Shown: piece by piece, positions 42,177-51,268 of the stretch
How positions within the stretch are numbered: position 1 is the stretch's first letter
Layout of the letters: each line of letters starts with the position of its first letter
Source of the DNA: FEN-1191 sp964528845
GTDB taxonomy: Bacteria > Pseudomonadota > Gammaproteobacteria > Steroidobacterales > Steroidobacteraceae
Direction: 5' to 3'
DNA: 64,000 nucleotides
NCBI GenBank assembly: GCA_964528845.1
Contig: CAZGVE010000004.1
Span: forward strand, 62,001-126,000
Position numbers and translations under genes: made by a program
Notes under the pieces: model-generated
Told to the model about the DNA's origin: nothing
What the model saw: only the letters and a program-made list of their open reading frames with translations
Databases searched by the model: none

Positions 42177-42962
42177 CTACAGAAACGCCGCCGTCAGCAT
42201 GTAGTCAAGCAGCAGTATCAGCACGGCGGAAGTTACGACGGTGCGCGTGGTCGCCAGTCCTACGCCCTCGGCCGTGGCTTCGGCGTGGTAGCCCTCATAG
42301 ACCGCGATCAGGCTGCACGCGACGCCGAAGACCAGGCTCTTGACCACGCCTTCCTTTACGTCCGCGAGACCCACGGCTCCCTGCATCTGTGACCAGAAAG
42401 TCCCCGGCTGGATTCCCATCATCGTGACGCCCACGAGCTGCGAGCCATAGATGCCGATGCAGTTGAAGATCGCACTCAGCAGGGGCATCGCGATCACGCC
42501 GCCCAGGAACCGCGGCGCCACGACCCGGCGCACTGGATCGACGGCCATCATCTCCATTGCCGCGAGCTGGTCGGTCGCCTTCATCAGCCCGATTTCCGCG
42601 GTCAGCGCGGTTCCTGCCCGGCCGGCAAACAGCAGCGCGGTGAGCACTGGCCCCAGCTCGCGAATGAGGCTCAGAGCCGCGGCCACGCCGAGCGCGGATT
42701 CGGAGCCGAAGCGCTGCAGCAGATCATAACCCTGCAGCCCAAGCACCATCCCCACGAACAGCCCGCACAGCATGATGATGCTGAGCGAGCGGGCGCCCGC
42801 GTTGTATACCTGCACGATCGTGAAGCGCGGCCGCGCCAGCGCGGGCACGCACGCACCGAGCACACGCAGCAGGAACAGGGTAATCGCCCCGCACTGCGTG
42901 ATTCCGCGCAGCAGCGGCCGCAGCAGCGTCGGCGTCGGTCGGGTGGTGTCCTGCATCGTCAC
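42177..42962 (-). CDS. mlaE: Phospholipid transporter permease MlaE
   Basis: 261 residues with about five membrane helices. Characteristic blocks are FVGMVLGLQGYDLLQRFGSESALGVAAALSLIRELGPVLTALLFAGRAGTALTAEIGLMKATDQLAAMEMMAVDP, the core of the MlaE family. It is the permease of the MlaFEDB complex in the inner membrane. ATG starts six bases after the mlaF stop. Confidence 0.95.
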   Translation of the reverse strand: MTMQDTTRPTPTLLRPLLRGITQCGAITLFLLRVLGACVPALARPRFTIVQVYNAGARSLSIIMLCGLFVGMVLGLQGYDLLQRFGSESALGVAAALSLIRELGPVLTALLFAGRAGTALTAEIGLMKATDQLAAMEMMAVDPVRRVVAPRFLGGVIAMPLLSAIFNCIGIYGSQLVGVTMMGIQPGTFWSQMQGAVGLADVKEGVVKSLVFGVACSLIAVYEGYHAEATAEGVGLATTRTVVTSAVLILLLDYMLTAAFL

Positions 42963-42967
42963 AGGCG

Positions 42968-43810
42968 CTACCGCGCGCGCCCGGGCTGCTCGAGCAGCTG
43001 TTCGAAGTAGTCGCCGGCCGGGTAATGGAACGGCACCGGCCCGTCAGGCGCACCGCTCATGAACTGCTTGACGACCGCCGAGGGCTCGGCGGCCAGCTGT
43101 GCCGGACTGCCCTCCGCCACCACCCGGCCTTCCGAGAGCAGATAGCTGTAGTCGGCGATCGCGCCGATCTCGTGCACATCGTGGGAGACGATCACACTGG
43201 TGATGCGCAGTGTGCGGTTCAGCGACTGGATCAGCCGGACGATCACTCCCATCGATATCGGATCGAGGCCGACGAAGGGCTCATCGTAGATCAGCAGTTC
43301 CGGGTCCATCACGATCGCACGCGCGAGCGCTACGCGCCGCGCCATGCCGCCGGAGAGTTCGGCCGGACTGAGGCCGGCCGCGCCGCGCAGGCCTACCGCC
43401 TGCAGCTTCATCAGCACCAGTTCGCGCAGCACGCTCTCGGGCAGGCGCTTGTGCTCACGCACCGGGAACGCGACGTTTTCGAAGACCGAAAGGTCGGTCA
43501 GCAGCGCACCGTTCTGGAACAGCATGCCGACGCGCTGCCGCAACCCGTAGAGCTGGGCGCGACCCAGCGTGGCGACCTGCTTGCCGAACACGCCGACATT
43601 GCCGGTGTTCGCGCTGATCTGGCCCATGATCAGTCGCAGCAGCGTCGTCTTGCCGGTACCGGAAGGTCCCATGACGGCCGTGATCGTGCCCCGGCGCACG
43701 CGCACGTTCAGTCCTTCGAAGATGCTGCGCTGGCCGATGCGGTAGTGCACGTCCTGCACTTCGACGACCGTTTCCGCGTCGGCCGAGTCCGCGAGCGGTG
43801 CGTCCTGCAT
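42968..43810 (-). CDS. mlaF: Phospholipid transporter ATPase MlaF
   Basis: 280 residues from ATG 43808-43810; longer in-frame starts up to 43903 have no conserved sequence. Walker A is GPSGTGKTTLL, signature ELSGGMARRVALARA, Walker B LLIYDEPFVGLDPISMG, switch SHDVHEI. It powers lipid movement by MlaE/MlaD. It is the first mla gene; the aldolase stop is 37 bases upstream, so the promoter may lie in that gene's end or the genes may be read together. Confidence 0.94.
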   Translation of the reverse strand: MQDAPLADSADAETVVEVQDVHYRIGQRSIFEGLNVRVRRGTITAVMGPSGTGKTTLLRLIMGQISANTGNVGVFGKQVATLGRAQLYGLRQRVGMLFQNGALLTDLSVFENVAFPVREHKRLPESVLRELVLMKLQAVGLRGAAGLSPAELSGGMARRVALARAIVMDPELLIYDEPFVGLDPISMGVIVRLIQSLNRTLRITSVIVSHDVHEIGAIADYSYLLSEGRVVAEGSPAQLAAEPSAVVKQFMSGAPDGPVPFHYPAGDYFEQLLEQPGRAR

Positions 43811-43847
43811 GGGGTCCGTCAGCGCAGCCCCGCGCGCGGCGGAGGCG

Positions 43848-44870
43848 TCACGCCGTGCGCAATTCCGCGCCCGGCCGGTATGCGCCGGAGCGCGCCAGAC
43901 CATTGAGCCGCGCCCATTTGTGGAACGCCTGCTCGCCGGCCGCGAGGTTGCCCGGCTTGCCGCCCCACGCGCTCAGGGCCTCATCCTGCAGCGCACGGCC
44001 GTAGCTGAACGAGAGCTGCCACGGCAATGGACCCGCGCCGTTCATCAACGACAGATGCAGGGTCGCGTCAGCCGCGGATTGTCCGCCGGAGAGGAACATG
44101 ATTCCGGGAACCGCCGCCGGCACGCAGCGCCGCAGCACGCGCAACGTCGCCGCCGCCACCTGTTCGGGGCGCGACTGCACCGGCGATTTCTTACCCGCGA
44201 TGATCATGTTCGGCTTGAGGATGATGCCTTCCAGGTGCACGCGGTGGGCCGCAAGCTGTCCGAACACCTCGCCCAGCACGATGCTGGTGATCTCCTCACA
44301 GCGCTCGAGGGTGTGCGCACCGTCCATCAGCACTTCCGGCTCGACGATCGGCACGATGTTCTGTTCCTGGCACAGCGCTGCGTAGCGCGCGAGCGCGTGT
44401 GCGTTGGCCTCGATGGCAAACCGGGTCGGGATGCCGGCACCTATATCGATGACCGCGCGCCACTTGGCGAAGCGGGCGCCGAGCCCGTAGTACTCGGCCA
44501 GCCGTTCGCGCAGCCCGTCCAGGCCCTCGGTGATGGTCTCACCGGGGAACCCGGCCAGGGGCTTGGCGCCCGTGTCGACCTTGATTCCCGGGATGATGCC
44601 GAGCCCCGCGAGGTAGGCGGGAAACGGCACACCCGCCTGCGTCTGCTGGCGGATTGTCTCGTCGTAGAGGATCACCCCACTGATCCACTGCGCGACGCCG
44701 GGCGTCGCGAACAGCATCTGGCGGTAGTTGCGCCGGTGCTCGGCGGTCGATTCCAGCCCAATCTTCGCGAATCGCTTGCCGATCGTCGAGGTGCTCTCGT
44801 CGGCTGCCAGCAGTCCCTTGTCCTTCGCCACCATCGCGGTGGCGATGCTCTCCAGATCGCTTAGACTCAT
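43848..44870 (-). CDS. Class I fructose-bisphosphate aldolase
   Basis: 340 residues from ATG 44868-44870, with GAGGAG about 11 bases upstream. Typical blocks are AMVAKDKGLLAADESTSTIGKRF, LYDETIRQQT, IVPIVEPEVLMDGAHTLERC, the Schiff-base Lys in GIILKPNMIIAGKK and FLSGGQSAADATLHL. It cleaves fructose-1,6-bisphosphate in glycolysis or forms it in gluconeogenesis. Class I (metal-free) aldolases are less common in bacteria but widespread in some gammaproteobacteria. It is divergent from the SUF operon. Confidence 0.94.
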   Translation of the reverse strand: MSLSDLESIATAMVAKDKGLLAADESTSTIGKRFAKIGLESTAEHRRNYRQMLFATPGVAQWISGVILYDETIRQQTQAGVPFPAYLAGLGIIPGIKVDTGAKPLAGFPGETITEGLDGLRERLAEYYGLGARFAKWRAVIDIGAGIPTRFAIEANAHALARYAALCQEQNIVPIVEPEVLMDGAHTLERCEEITSIVLGEVFGQLAAHRVHLEGIILKPNMIIAGKKSPVQSRPEQVAAATLRVLRRCVPAAVPGIMFLSGGQSAADATLHLSLMNGAGPLPWQLSFSYGRALQDEALSAWGGKPGNLAAGEQAFHKWARLNGLARSGAYRPGAELRTA

Positions 44871-44959
44871 CGCTCGGGGTACTCCTCGGGTGGGGCGCGA
44901 GCATACCAAAACCGCACGGCGTCGGGCGCCATGCCGCGGCGGGTGTGTCGGCCGGCACT

Positions 44960-44994
44960 TTGATCTTGGGACCAATATAGAACTAAAATAGTCC
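44960..44994 (+). promoter_or_regulatory. SUF operon promoter with overlapping operator
   Basis: TTGATC (44960-44965) and TAAAAT (44984-44989, five of six to consensus) are 18 bases apart. The -10 lies inside an inverted repeat GAACTA-AAA-TAGTCC (44980-44994, one mismatch). This is the natural place for the Rrf2-type regulator encoded next to bind and shut off its own operon. A wider pair GGGAC/GTCCC also flanks the box (44968-44972 and 44991-44995). Confidence 0.55.
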
Positions 44995-45010
44995 CAGATA
45001 GAGGAGTACC

Positions 45011-45505
45011 GTGTTGCGGATCAGCAAACTCACCGACTACGCGACCCTGATTCTGGCGCGACTCGCTGCCCAGCCTGAGCGGCGCTGCACTGCCGCGCAG
45101 ATCGCCAACGATACGCATCTGGCCCCGCCCACCGTATCGAAGCTGCTCAAACAGCTGCATCGGCAGGGCATGGTGGCGTCGACTCGCGGACCGTCCGGAG
45201 GCTACCTGCTCGCCCGGCCGGCCGCCGAGATCACGGCCGTCGACATTCTCGACGCGATGGAGGGGCCGGTCGCGCTGACCGAATGCTCCTCGCCCGACAG
45301 CCATTGCGGCATCGAGCACAGCTGCCTCGTTGCCGGTCCCTGGCAGCGCATCAACGTCGCGGTACGCCGCTCGCTGCAGGAGATCACGCTGCTCGAACTG
45401 GCCGGGATCGCCGGCGTCGCTGCGCGCAGCGCGGCGCCGGAACGGGCCGTGCCGGTCACGCTCGGCACGCTCGGCATGCGCGGCCTGAAGCGGGAGCGGC
45501 TGTGA
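45011..45505 (+). CDS. Rrf2-family SUF operon regulator
   Basis: 164 residues from GTG 45011, preceded by GAGGAG. The Rrf2 winged helix reads LRISKLTDYATLILARLAAQ, APPTVSKLLKQLHRQGMVASTRGPSGGYLLARPAAEITAVDILDAMEG. Three cysteines (ECSSPDSHC, EHSC) are in the place of the IscR cluster ligands, so it probably binds an Fe-S cluster and represses the suf operon when clusters are plentiful. It fits the Xanthomonas-type SUF regulator. Its stop overlaps the sufB start (GTGA). Confidence 0.88.
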   Translation: MLRISKLTDYATLILARLAAQPERRCTAAQIANDTHLAPPTVSKLLKQLHRQGMVASTRGPSGGYLLARPAAEITAVDILDAMEGPVALTECSSPDSHCGIEHSCLVAGPWQRINVAVRRSLQEITLLELAGIAGVAARSAAPERAVPVTLGTLGMRGLKRERL

Positions 45506-46944
45506 GCACTGCCGGCATCAACGAACTGGTCGGCCGCAGCTACCGCCACGGCTTCGTCACCGATATCGAAAGCGATACGGTCGCGCCGGGGCTGGACGAA
45601 GGCGTCGTGCGGCTGATCTCGCGCAAGAAGCAGGAGCCCCAGTTCCTGCTCGACTGGCGGCTGCGCGCGCTGCGCCACTGGCAGGGCATGCGCGAGCCGC
45701 ACTGGGGCCACCTGCGTTACGAACCGATCGACTATGGCGCGATCTCGTACTACTCGGCGCCCAAGCAGCGTACCGATGGCCCGAAGAGCCTCGCAGACGT
45801 CGACCCGAAGCTGCTGGCGACCTATGACAAGCTGGGAGTGCCGCTGCACGAGCGGGCCCGGCTCGCCGGCGTCGCGGTCGACGCGGTATTCGACAGCGTA
45901 TCGGTCGCGACCACGTTCAAGGAACGACTGGCGGCCGCCGGTGTCGTGTTCTGTCCGTTCTCGGAGGCCGTGCAGCGGCATCCCGAATTGCTCGAACGCT
46001 ACCTCGGCTCGGTCGTGCCCTACACTGACAACTTCTTCGCGGCGCTGAATTCCGCGGTATTCACCGACGGCTCGTTCGTCTACATACCTCCCGGCGTGCG
46101 CTGCCCGATGGAGCTCTCGACCTACTTCCGCATCAACGCGGCCAAGACCGGTCAGTTCGAACGCACGCTGATCATTGCCGATGCCGGCAGCCACGTGAGC
46201 TACCTGGAGGGCTGCACCGCGCCGATGCGCGACGAGAACCAGCTGCACGCCGCCGTGGTCGAACTGATCGCGCACGATGATGCGCAGATCAAGTACTCCA
46301 CGGTGCAGAACTGGTACCCGGGCGACGAGCAGGGACGCGGCGGGATCTACAATTTCGTGACCAAGCGCGGGGAATGCCGGGGGCGCAACGCGCGCATCTC
46401 CTGGACCCAGGTCGAGACCGGCTCGGCGATCACGTGGAAATACCCCAGCTGCATCCTGCGCGGCGAGAACTCGATCGGCGAGTTCTACTCCGTGGCTACC
46501 ACCAACCATTACCAGCAGGCGGACACCGGCACCAAGATGATCCACATCGGCGCCAATACGCGCAGCACGATCATCTCCAAGGGAATCTCCGCCGGTCATG
46601 GGCAGAATGCCTACCGCGGCCTGGTCAAGATCCTGCCCACCGCCCGCGGTGCGCGCAATTTCACCCAGTGCGATTCGCTGCTGCTCGGGCCGGAATGCGG
46701 CGCCCACACCTATCCATACCTCGAAGTGCGCAACAGCACCGCGATCGTGGAGCACGAGGCGAGCACCTCGCGCATCAGCGAGGAGCAGCTGTTCTATTGC
46801 CGGCAGCGCGGCATCGGCGCCGAGGACGCGGTGAACATGATTGTCAGCGGCTTCTGCCGCACCGTCTTCAAGGAGCTGCCGATGGAGTTTGCGGTCGAAG
46901 CGCAGAACCTGCTGAGCGTGAGCCTGGAAGGAGCTGTAGGGTGA
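45502..46944 (+). CDS. sufB: Fe-S cluster assembly protein SufB
   Basis: 480 residues from GTG 45502. Characteristic blocks are DYGAISYYSAPKQ, NSAVFTDGSFVYIPPGVRCPMELSTYFRIN, SYLEGCTAPMRDENQLHAAVVELIAHDDAQIKYSTVQNWYPGD, ARNFTQCDSLLLG and the C-terminal EHEASTSRISEEQLFYCRQRGI. SufB is the scaffold of the SufBC2D complex on which clusters are built. Overlaps sufC by GTGA. Confidence 0.96.
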   Translation: MSTAGINELVGRSYRHGFVTDIESDTVAPGLDEGVVRLISRKKQEPQFLLDWRLRALRHWQGMREPHWGHLRYEPIDYGAISYYSAPKQRTDGPKSLADVDPKLLATYDKLGVPLHERARLAGVAVDAVFDSVSVATTFKERLAAAGVVFCPFSEAVQRHPELLERYLGSVVPYTDNFFAALNSAVFTDGSFVYIPPGVRCPMELSTYFRINAAKTGQFERTLIIADAGSHVSYLEGCTAPMRDENQLHAAVVELIAHDDAQIKYSTVQNWYPGDEQGRGGIYNFVTKRGECRGRNARISWTQVETGSAITWKYPSCILRGENSIGEFYSVATTNHYQQADTGTKMIHIGANTRSTIISKGISAGHGQNAYRGLVKILPTARGARNFTQCDSLLLGPECGAHTYPYLEVRNSTAIVEHEASTSRISEEQLFYCRQRGIGAEDAVNMIVSGFCRTVFKELPMEFAVEAQNLLSVSLEGAVG

Positions 46945-47705
46945 ACGCGCCGCTGCTCGAGATTCGTGATCTCGCGGCCCAGGTCGGCGGCCAGCCGGTG
47001 CTGCGCGGCATCTCGCTCAGCGTCGGGCGCGGCGAGGTGCACGCGATCATGGGTCCGAACGGCTCGGGCAAGAGCACGCTGGCGCACGTGCTGGCGGGCA
47101 AACCCGGCTATGAGATCACTGCCGGCAGCGTACGCTTCGACGGTCATGACCTGCTGGCACTCGCACCGGAGGAGCGCGCGCGGGCCGGGCTGTTCCTCGG
47201 CTTCCAGTACCCGGTGGAAATTCCGGGGGTCAACAATGCCTACCTGCTGAAGGCTGCGGCCAATGCCGCGCGCCGCGAACGCGGGCTGCCCGAGCTCGAC
47301 GCCTTCGAATTCCTGGCGCTGGTGCGCGGCAAGATGGCGCTGATGCAGATCGACGAGAGCTTTCTCGGCCGGGGCGTCAATGAGGGCTTCTCCGGTGGGG
47401 AGAAGAAGCGCAACGAGATCCTGCAGATGCTGGTGCTCGAACCCAGGCTGGCGCTGCTCGATGAAACCGACTCGGGCCTCGATATAGACGCGCTGAAGGT
47501 CGTCGCCCATGGCGTCAACTCGTTGCGGGCGGCAGACCGCTCGATCGTGCTCGTGACGCATTACCAGCGACTGCTCGAGCACATCGTGCCCGACTTCGTC
47601 CACGTGCTGGTGCGCGGGCGGATTGCGCACAGCGGGGATCGCAGCCTGGCGCTCGAGCTCGAGCGCCGCGGCTATGACTGGATCGGCGAGCCGGCCGCGG
47701 CCTGA
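46941..47705 (+). CDS. sufC: Fe-S assembly ATPase SufC
   Basis: 254 residues from GTG 46941. ABC-type ATPase without a membrane partner: Walker A GPNGSGKST, the SufC-specific GFQYPVEIPGV, signature EGFSGGEKKRNEILQML and Walker B LALLDETDSGLDIDAL. It drives shape changes in SufBC2D. A nine-base gap separates it from sufD. Confidence 0.96.
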   Translation: MNAPLLEIRDLAAQVGGQPVLRGISLSVGRGEVHAIMGPNGSGKSTLAHVLAGKPGYEITAGSVRFDGHDLLALAPEERARAGLFLGFQYPVEIPGVNNAYLLKAAANAARRERGLPELDAFEFLALVRGKMALMQIDESFLGRGVNEGFSGGEKKRNEILQMLVLEPRLALLDETDSGLDIDALKVVAHGVNSLRAADRSIVLVTHYQRLLEHIVPDFVHVLVRGRIAHSGDRSLALELERRGYDWIGEPAAA

Positions 47706-47714
47706 GGCGTCCCG

Positions 47715-49028
47715 ATGAGCACCGCCACCGCCAGCGCCGCCGCGGCCGCCACCGTACCCACGCCACTCGCGCGCGTGCTGAACGAGTATCGCGCGGGCGC
47801 GGCGCAGGGGACCGGCGGACCGCAGGAGCATGCGGCCCGCGAGCGCGCGGCGCTGGCGCTGGAGCAGGTCGGCTGGCCCTCGACGCGCGATGAGCAATGG
47901 CGCTACGCGAACTTGCGCGCGCTCGAGCGGGTGGCCTCGTTCCAGCCGGTGTCCCGGGTCGCACCGACCGCGACCGCCGCGGCGGCGCTGATGGACCTGC
48001 CGCCGCCGCTGCCGGGTTTCGCACGGCTGGTGTTCCTCGATGGCATCCGGCACGGACCGTACGCGCTGCCCGCCGGCGTGCGCAGCGTCGCACCCCAGGG
48101 CGCGCACGCGGCACAGTGGAGCGCAGCGCAGCGTCTCGGGTGGCTGTGCGAGATGTTCGCGACCGACACGGCCGCACTCGAGGTCGCGGGCGAGGCCGCG
48201 CTCGAGCTGCTGTTCGTCACCAGCGAAGCCAGCGTGGAGCGCGCCGTCTATCCCCGGCTGCAGCTGGAGCTGGCCGCCGGCAGCCGGCTGCAGCTCGTGG
48301 AGCGGCACCTCGGCGCCCCGTCGGGTCCCGCCTTCGTGGCTTGCAATATCAGCATCGAGCTCGCGCGTGGCGCCCTGCTGACGCACTACCGCACCCAGCA
48401 GTGCGGCGCGCACGTGTCCTTCACCGATTCGCTGGACGTGCGCGTCGCGGACGAGGCCCAGTACCGCGTACGACAGGCCGCCCTTGGAGCACACGATGCG
48501 CGCACCAGCGCGCGCGTGCGGCTTGCCGGTCACGAGGCGCGCCTGCTGTGGCACGCGATCGCGGTCGGCCGCGGCGAGCAGGTACACGACACCACGCTGC
48601 AAGTCCTGCATGCCGCGCGCGCCACCGGCAGCGAGCAGGTATTCCGCGGCATCGCCGATGAGCGTGCACGACTGGCGTTCAGCGGTCACGTGCACATCGA
48701 TGCCACGGCGCCAGGCTCCGAGGCGCGCCAGTCGCTGCGCGGGCTGATAGAGGGTCCCGGGGCCGAGATCGACCTGCGCCCCCGGCTCGAGATCAGCATC
48801 GACGAGGTGCGCGCGACGCACGGCGCCACGACCGGCAGGCTGGATGAAAACCTGCTGTTCTATCTGCTCGCGCGGGGCCTTGATCCCGCGACCGCGCGCG
48901 CGCTGCTCAAGTGGGCATTCCTGGGCGACGTGCTGCGGGAAATTGCGCTGCCTGCGCTGCGCACCGAGGTCGAGCGGCTGGCGGCCGGGCAGCTGCCGGA
49001 CGTGCTCGCGGTCGGGGCCGTCACGTGA
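47715..49028 (+). CDS. sufD: Fe-S cluster assembly protein SufD
   Basis: 437 residues from ATG 47715, with an Ala-rich start. Family features are the SRDEQWRYANLRAL-like stretch (TRDEQWRYANLRALE), the beta-helical core with AFVACNISIELARGALLTHYRTQQ, and the C-terminal DEVRATHGATTGRLDENLLFYLLARGLDPATARALL. SufD is the SufB partner in the SufBC2D complex. The stop overlaps sufS by GTGA. Confidence 0.94.
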   Translation: MSTATASAAAAATVPTPLARVLNEYRAGAAQGTGGPQEHAARERAALALEQVGWPSTRDEQWRYANLRALERVASFQPVSRVAPTATAAAALMDLPPPLPGFARLVFLDGIRHGPYALPAGVRSVAPQGAHAAQWSAAQRLGWLCEMFATDTAALEVAGEAALELLFVTSEASVERAVYPRLQLELAAGSRLQLVERHLGAPSGPAFVACNISIELARGALLTHYRTQQCGAHVSFTDSLDVRVADEAQYRVRQAALGAHDARTSARVRLAGHEARLLWHAIAVGRGEQVHDTTLQVLHAARATGSEQVFRGIADERARLAFSGHVHIDATAPGSEARQSLRGLIEGPGAEIDLRPRLEISIDEVRATHGATTGRLDENLLFYLLARGLDPATARALLKWAFLGDVLREIALPALRTEVERLAAGQLPDVLAVGAVT

Positions 49029-50278
49029 GCGCGACGGCCGCCACGTTGCGGGCCGGCTATGAGGTGGACCGGGTGCGGGCCGAGTTCCCGATCCTGGCGC
49101 GCAGCGTGAACGGCAAGCCGCTGGTCTACCTCGACAGCGCGGCGTCCGCGCAGCGGCCGCTCGCGGTGCTGCGCGCGGTCGAACACTACGAAACCTGCCT
49201 GCATTCGAACGTGCACCGCGGCGTACATGCCTTGAGCCAGGCCGCTACCGAGGCGTTCGAGGGCGCGCGCGAGACGGTGCGCCGCTTCATCAATGCGCGC
49301 TCGACCCGCGAGATCGTGTTCGTACGTGGCGCTACCGAGGCGATCAATCTGGTGGCCCAATCCTACGGGCGCACTCAACTCGGGGCCGGCGATGAAGTGC
49401 TGATCACCCGGCTCGAGCATCACGCGAATATCGTGCCCTGGCAGATGATCTGCGCCGCCACCGGCGCGCGGCTGCGCGCCGCGCCGGTCAGCGCGTCCGG
49501 CGAGCTCGATCTGGACGCGTTCGCAGCGCTGCTCACGGCCCGCACGCGCCTGGTTGCCGTCGCGCATGTCTCCAATGCACTCGGCACGGTACTGCCGGTG
49601 CGCGACATAGTGCGCCTCGCGCACGCGCGCGGCATCCCGGTACTGCTGGATGGCGCCCAGGCGATCGCGCATGAGACGGTCGATGTGCGCGCGTTGGACT
49701 GCGACTTCTACGTGTTTTCGGGTCACAAGGTCTATGGTCCGACCGGCATCGGCGTGCTGTACGGGCGCGAGTCGCTGCTGTCAGCGATGCCGCCGTGGCA
49801 GGGCGGCGGGGACATGATCCGCACCGTCAGCATCGAGGAGAGCACCTACAACGAGCTGCCCTGGAAGTTCGAGGCCGGCACCCCCAATATGTCCGGCGCG
49901 GTTGGCCTCGGCGCGGCGCTGGAATTCGTCGAAGGCCTCGGGCGCGAGGCCATCGCTGCGCACGAAGGCTCACTGCTCGCACTCTCTACGCGCCGGCTCG
50001 CGGCCATTCCGGGCCTCACGCTGATCGGCACTGCGGCCAACAAGGCCGCGGTCGTGTCCTTCACGATGCAGGGCGTGCATCCGCACGACATTGGCACGAT
50101 CCTGGACAGCGAGGGGATCGCCATCCGGACCGGTCACCATTGCGCGATGCCGATCATGGAGTACTACGGCCTCGCGGCTACGGCTCGCGCCTCCTTCGGC
50201 TGCTACAACACGACCGCGGAGGTTGAGCAGCTGGTCGCCGGCGTGGCACGGGTACGAGAGGTGTTCGGTGGACCTTAA
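49025..50278 (+). CDS. sufS: Cysteine desulfurase SufS
   Basis: 417 residues from GTG 49025. PLP enzyme of class II: LVYLDSAASAQRP, CLHSNVHRGVHALSQ, EVLITRLEHHANIVPWQ, the PLP Lys in FSGHKVYGPTGIGVLYG and the active-site Cys in IRTGHHCAMPIMEYYG. It removes sulfur from cysteine as persulfide for the SufU acceptor. Overlaps sufU by 11 bases. Confidence 0.95.
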   Translation: MSATAATLRAGYEVDRVRAEFPILARSVNGKPLVYLDSAASAQRPLAVLRAVEHYETCLHSNVHRGVHALSQAATEAFEGARETVRRFINARSTREIVFVRGATEAINLVAQSYGRTQLGAGDEVLITRLEHHANIVPWQMICAATGARLRAAPVSASGELDLDAFAALLTARTRLVAVAHVSNALGTVLPVRDIVRLAHARGIPVLLDGAQAIAHETVDVRALDCDFYVFSGHKVYGPTGIGVLYGRESLLSAMPPWQGGGDMIRTVSIEESTYNELPWKFEAGTPNMSGAVGLGAALEFVEGLGREAIAAHEGSLLALSTRRLAAIPGLTLIGTAANKAAVVSFTMQGVHPHDIGTILDSEGIAIRTGHHCAMPIMEYYGLAATARASFGCYNTTAEVEQLVAGVARVREVFGGP

Positions 50279-50711
50279 GGACCTGTATCGCGACGTGATC
50301 CTCGACCACAACCGCAGTCCGCGCAATTTCGGCCGGCTCGATCCGGCCGACTCGTCGGCTGCGGGCCACAATCCGCTGTGCGGTGACCGCCTGTCGATCA
50401 CGCTGCGCATGGACGGCGAGCAGGTCGCGGACCTGCGCTTCGAGGGCCAGGGCTGCGCGATCTCAGTGGCGTCGGCGTCGCTGATGACCGAGGCGGTCCG
50501 CGGCCGCAGTCGCAGCGAGATAGCACGCCTCTACGAGGCGGTGCACGCATTGCTGACCGGTCACGAGCGTGTCGCCGGGCAGGATCTGGGCAAGCTGCTC
50601 GCGCTGGCGGGCGTAGCCGAATATCCGGCGCGCGTGAAGTGCGCGTCCTTGAGCTGGCACACGCTCAATGCGGCGCTGGAACATGTCGCCGTGCCCGTCT
50701 CGACGGAATGA
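50268..50711 (+). CDS. sufU: SufU-type sulfur acceptor/scaffold
   Basis: 147 residues from GTG 50268 within the end of sufS. IscU fold with the three cysteines: NPLCGDRLSI, FEGQGCAISVASASLM and VKCASLSWHTL. The 18-residue insertion between the first two Cys regions that marks SufU as opposed to IscU is consistent with the spacing. SufU takes persulfide from SufS by zinc ligand exchange and replaces SufE. The stop overlaps sufT by ATGA. Confidence 0.9.
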   Translation: MDLKDLYRDVILDHNRSPRNFGRLDPADSSAAGHNPLCGDRLSITLRMDGEQVADLRFEGQGCAISVASASLMTEAVRGRSRSEIARLYEAVHALLTGHERVAGQDLGKLLALAGVAEYPARVKCASLSWHTLNAALEHVAVPVSTE

Positions 50712-51268
50712 GCATGCGCGGATACGAGAACGAGCCGGTCGTGATCCAGCGTGACGTCGAGGCCGTCATGGTCCCTGGCGGCCAGCCGATTACGCTCAAG
50801 GTCGGGCTGGCGGGCTATATCACGCAGGCACTGGGCGGCAGTTTCACGCTCTACATCGAGGGCAATCTGTACCGTCTGCCCGGCGAGTCGGCCGACGCGA
50901 TCGGCAAGGAGGTCGTACGCCCTCCTGAGCTGCCGCCCGATGCGACCATGGAGGACGTACGCGCGCTGGCCTGGAAGCAGATGCGCAGCTGCTTCGACCC
51001 GGAGATCCCGATCAACATCGTCGATCTCGGACTGGTCTACGAATGCGAAGTCGGCACTCCGGAACCCGGTGTGCACGACATTCGCGTGCGCATGACGCTT
51101 ACGGCCCCGGGCTGTGGCATGGGCGAGGTGCTGGTCGAGGACGTGAAGGAAAAGATCGCGGCGATCCCGACGGTACGACAGGTGGATGTCAGCCTGGTCT
51201 TCGACCCGCCGTGGCAGCAATCGATGATGTCGGAAGCAGCCCGCCTGCAGACCGGCATGACCTGGTAG
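50708..51268 (+). CDS. sufT: SufT, DUF59 (MIP18-like) Fe-S carriage protein
   Basis: 186 residues. An N-terminal SufT-specific region (ENEPVVIQRDVEAVMVPGGQPITL) precedes the DUF59 domain: MRSCFDPEIPINIVDLGLVYECEV, VRMTLTAPGCGMGEVLVEDVKEKI and VDVSLVFDPPWQQSMMS. The GCGMG cysteine is likely the key residue. SufT helps to deliver clusters to certain targets. The next gene starts directly after its stop. Confidence 0.92.
   Translation: MSMRGYENEPVVIQRDVEAVMVPGGQPITLKVGLAGYITQALGGSFTLYIEGNLYRLPGESADAIGKEVVRPPELPPDATMEDVRALAWKQMRSCFDPEIPINIVDLGLVYECEVGTPEPGVHDIRVRMTLTAPGCGMGEVLVEDVKEKIAAIPTVRQVDVSLVFDPPWQQSMMSEAARLQTGMTW

Noticed and set aside
46794..48821. 675-residue open frame on the minus strand
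   Set aside because: Antisense to sufC and sufD; composition of a shadow frame and no recognisable domain.
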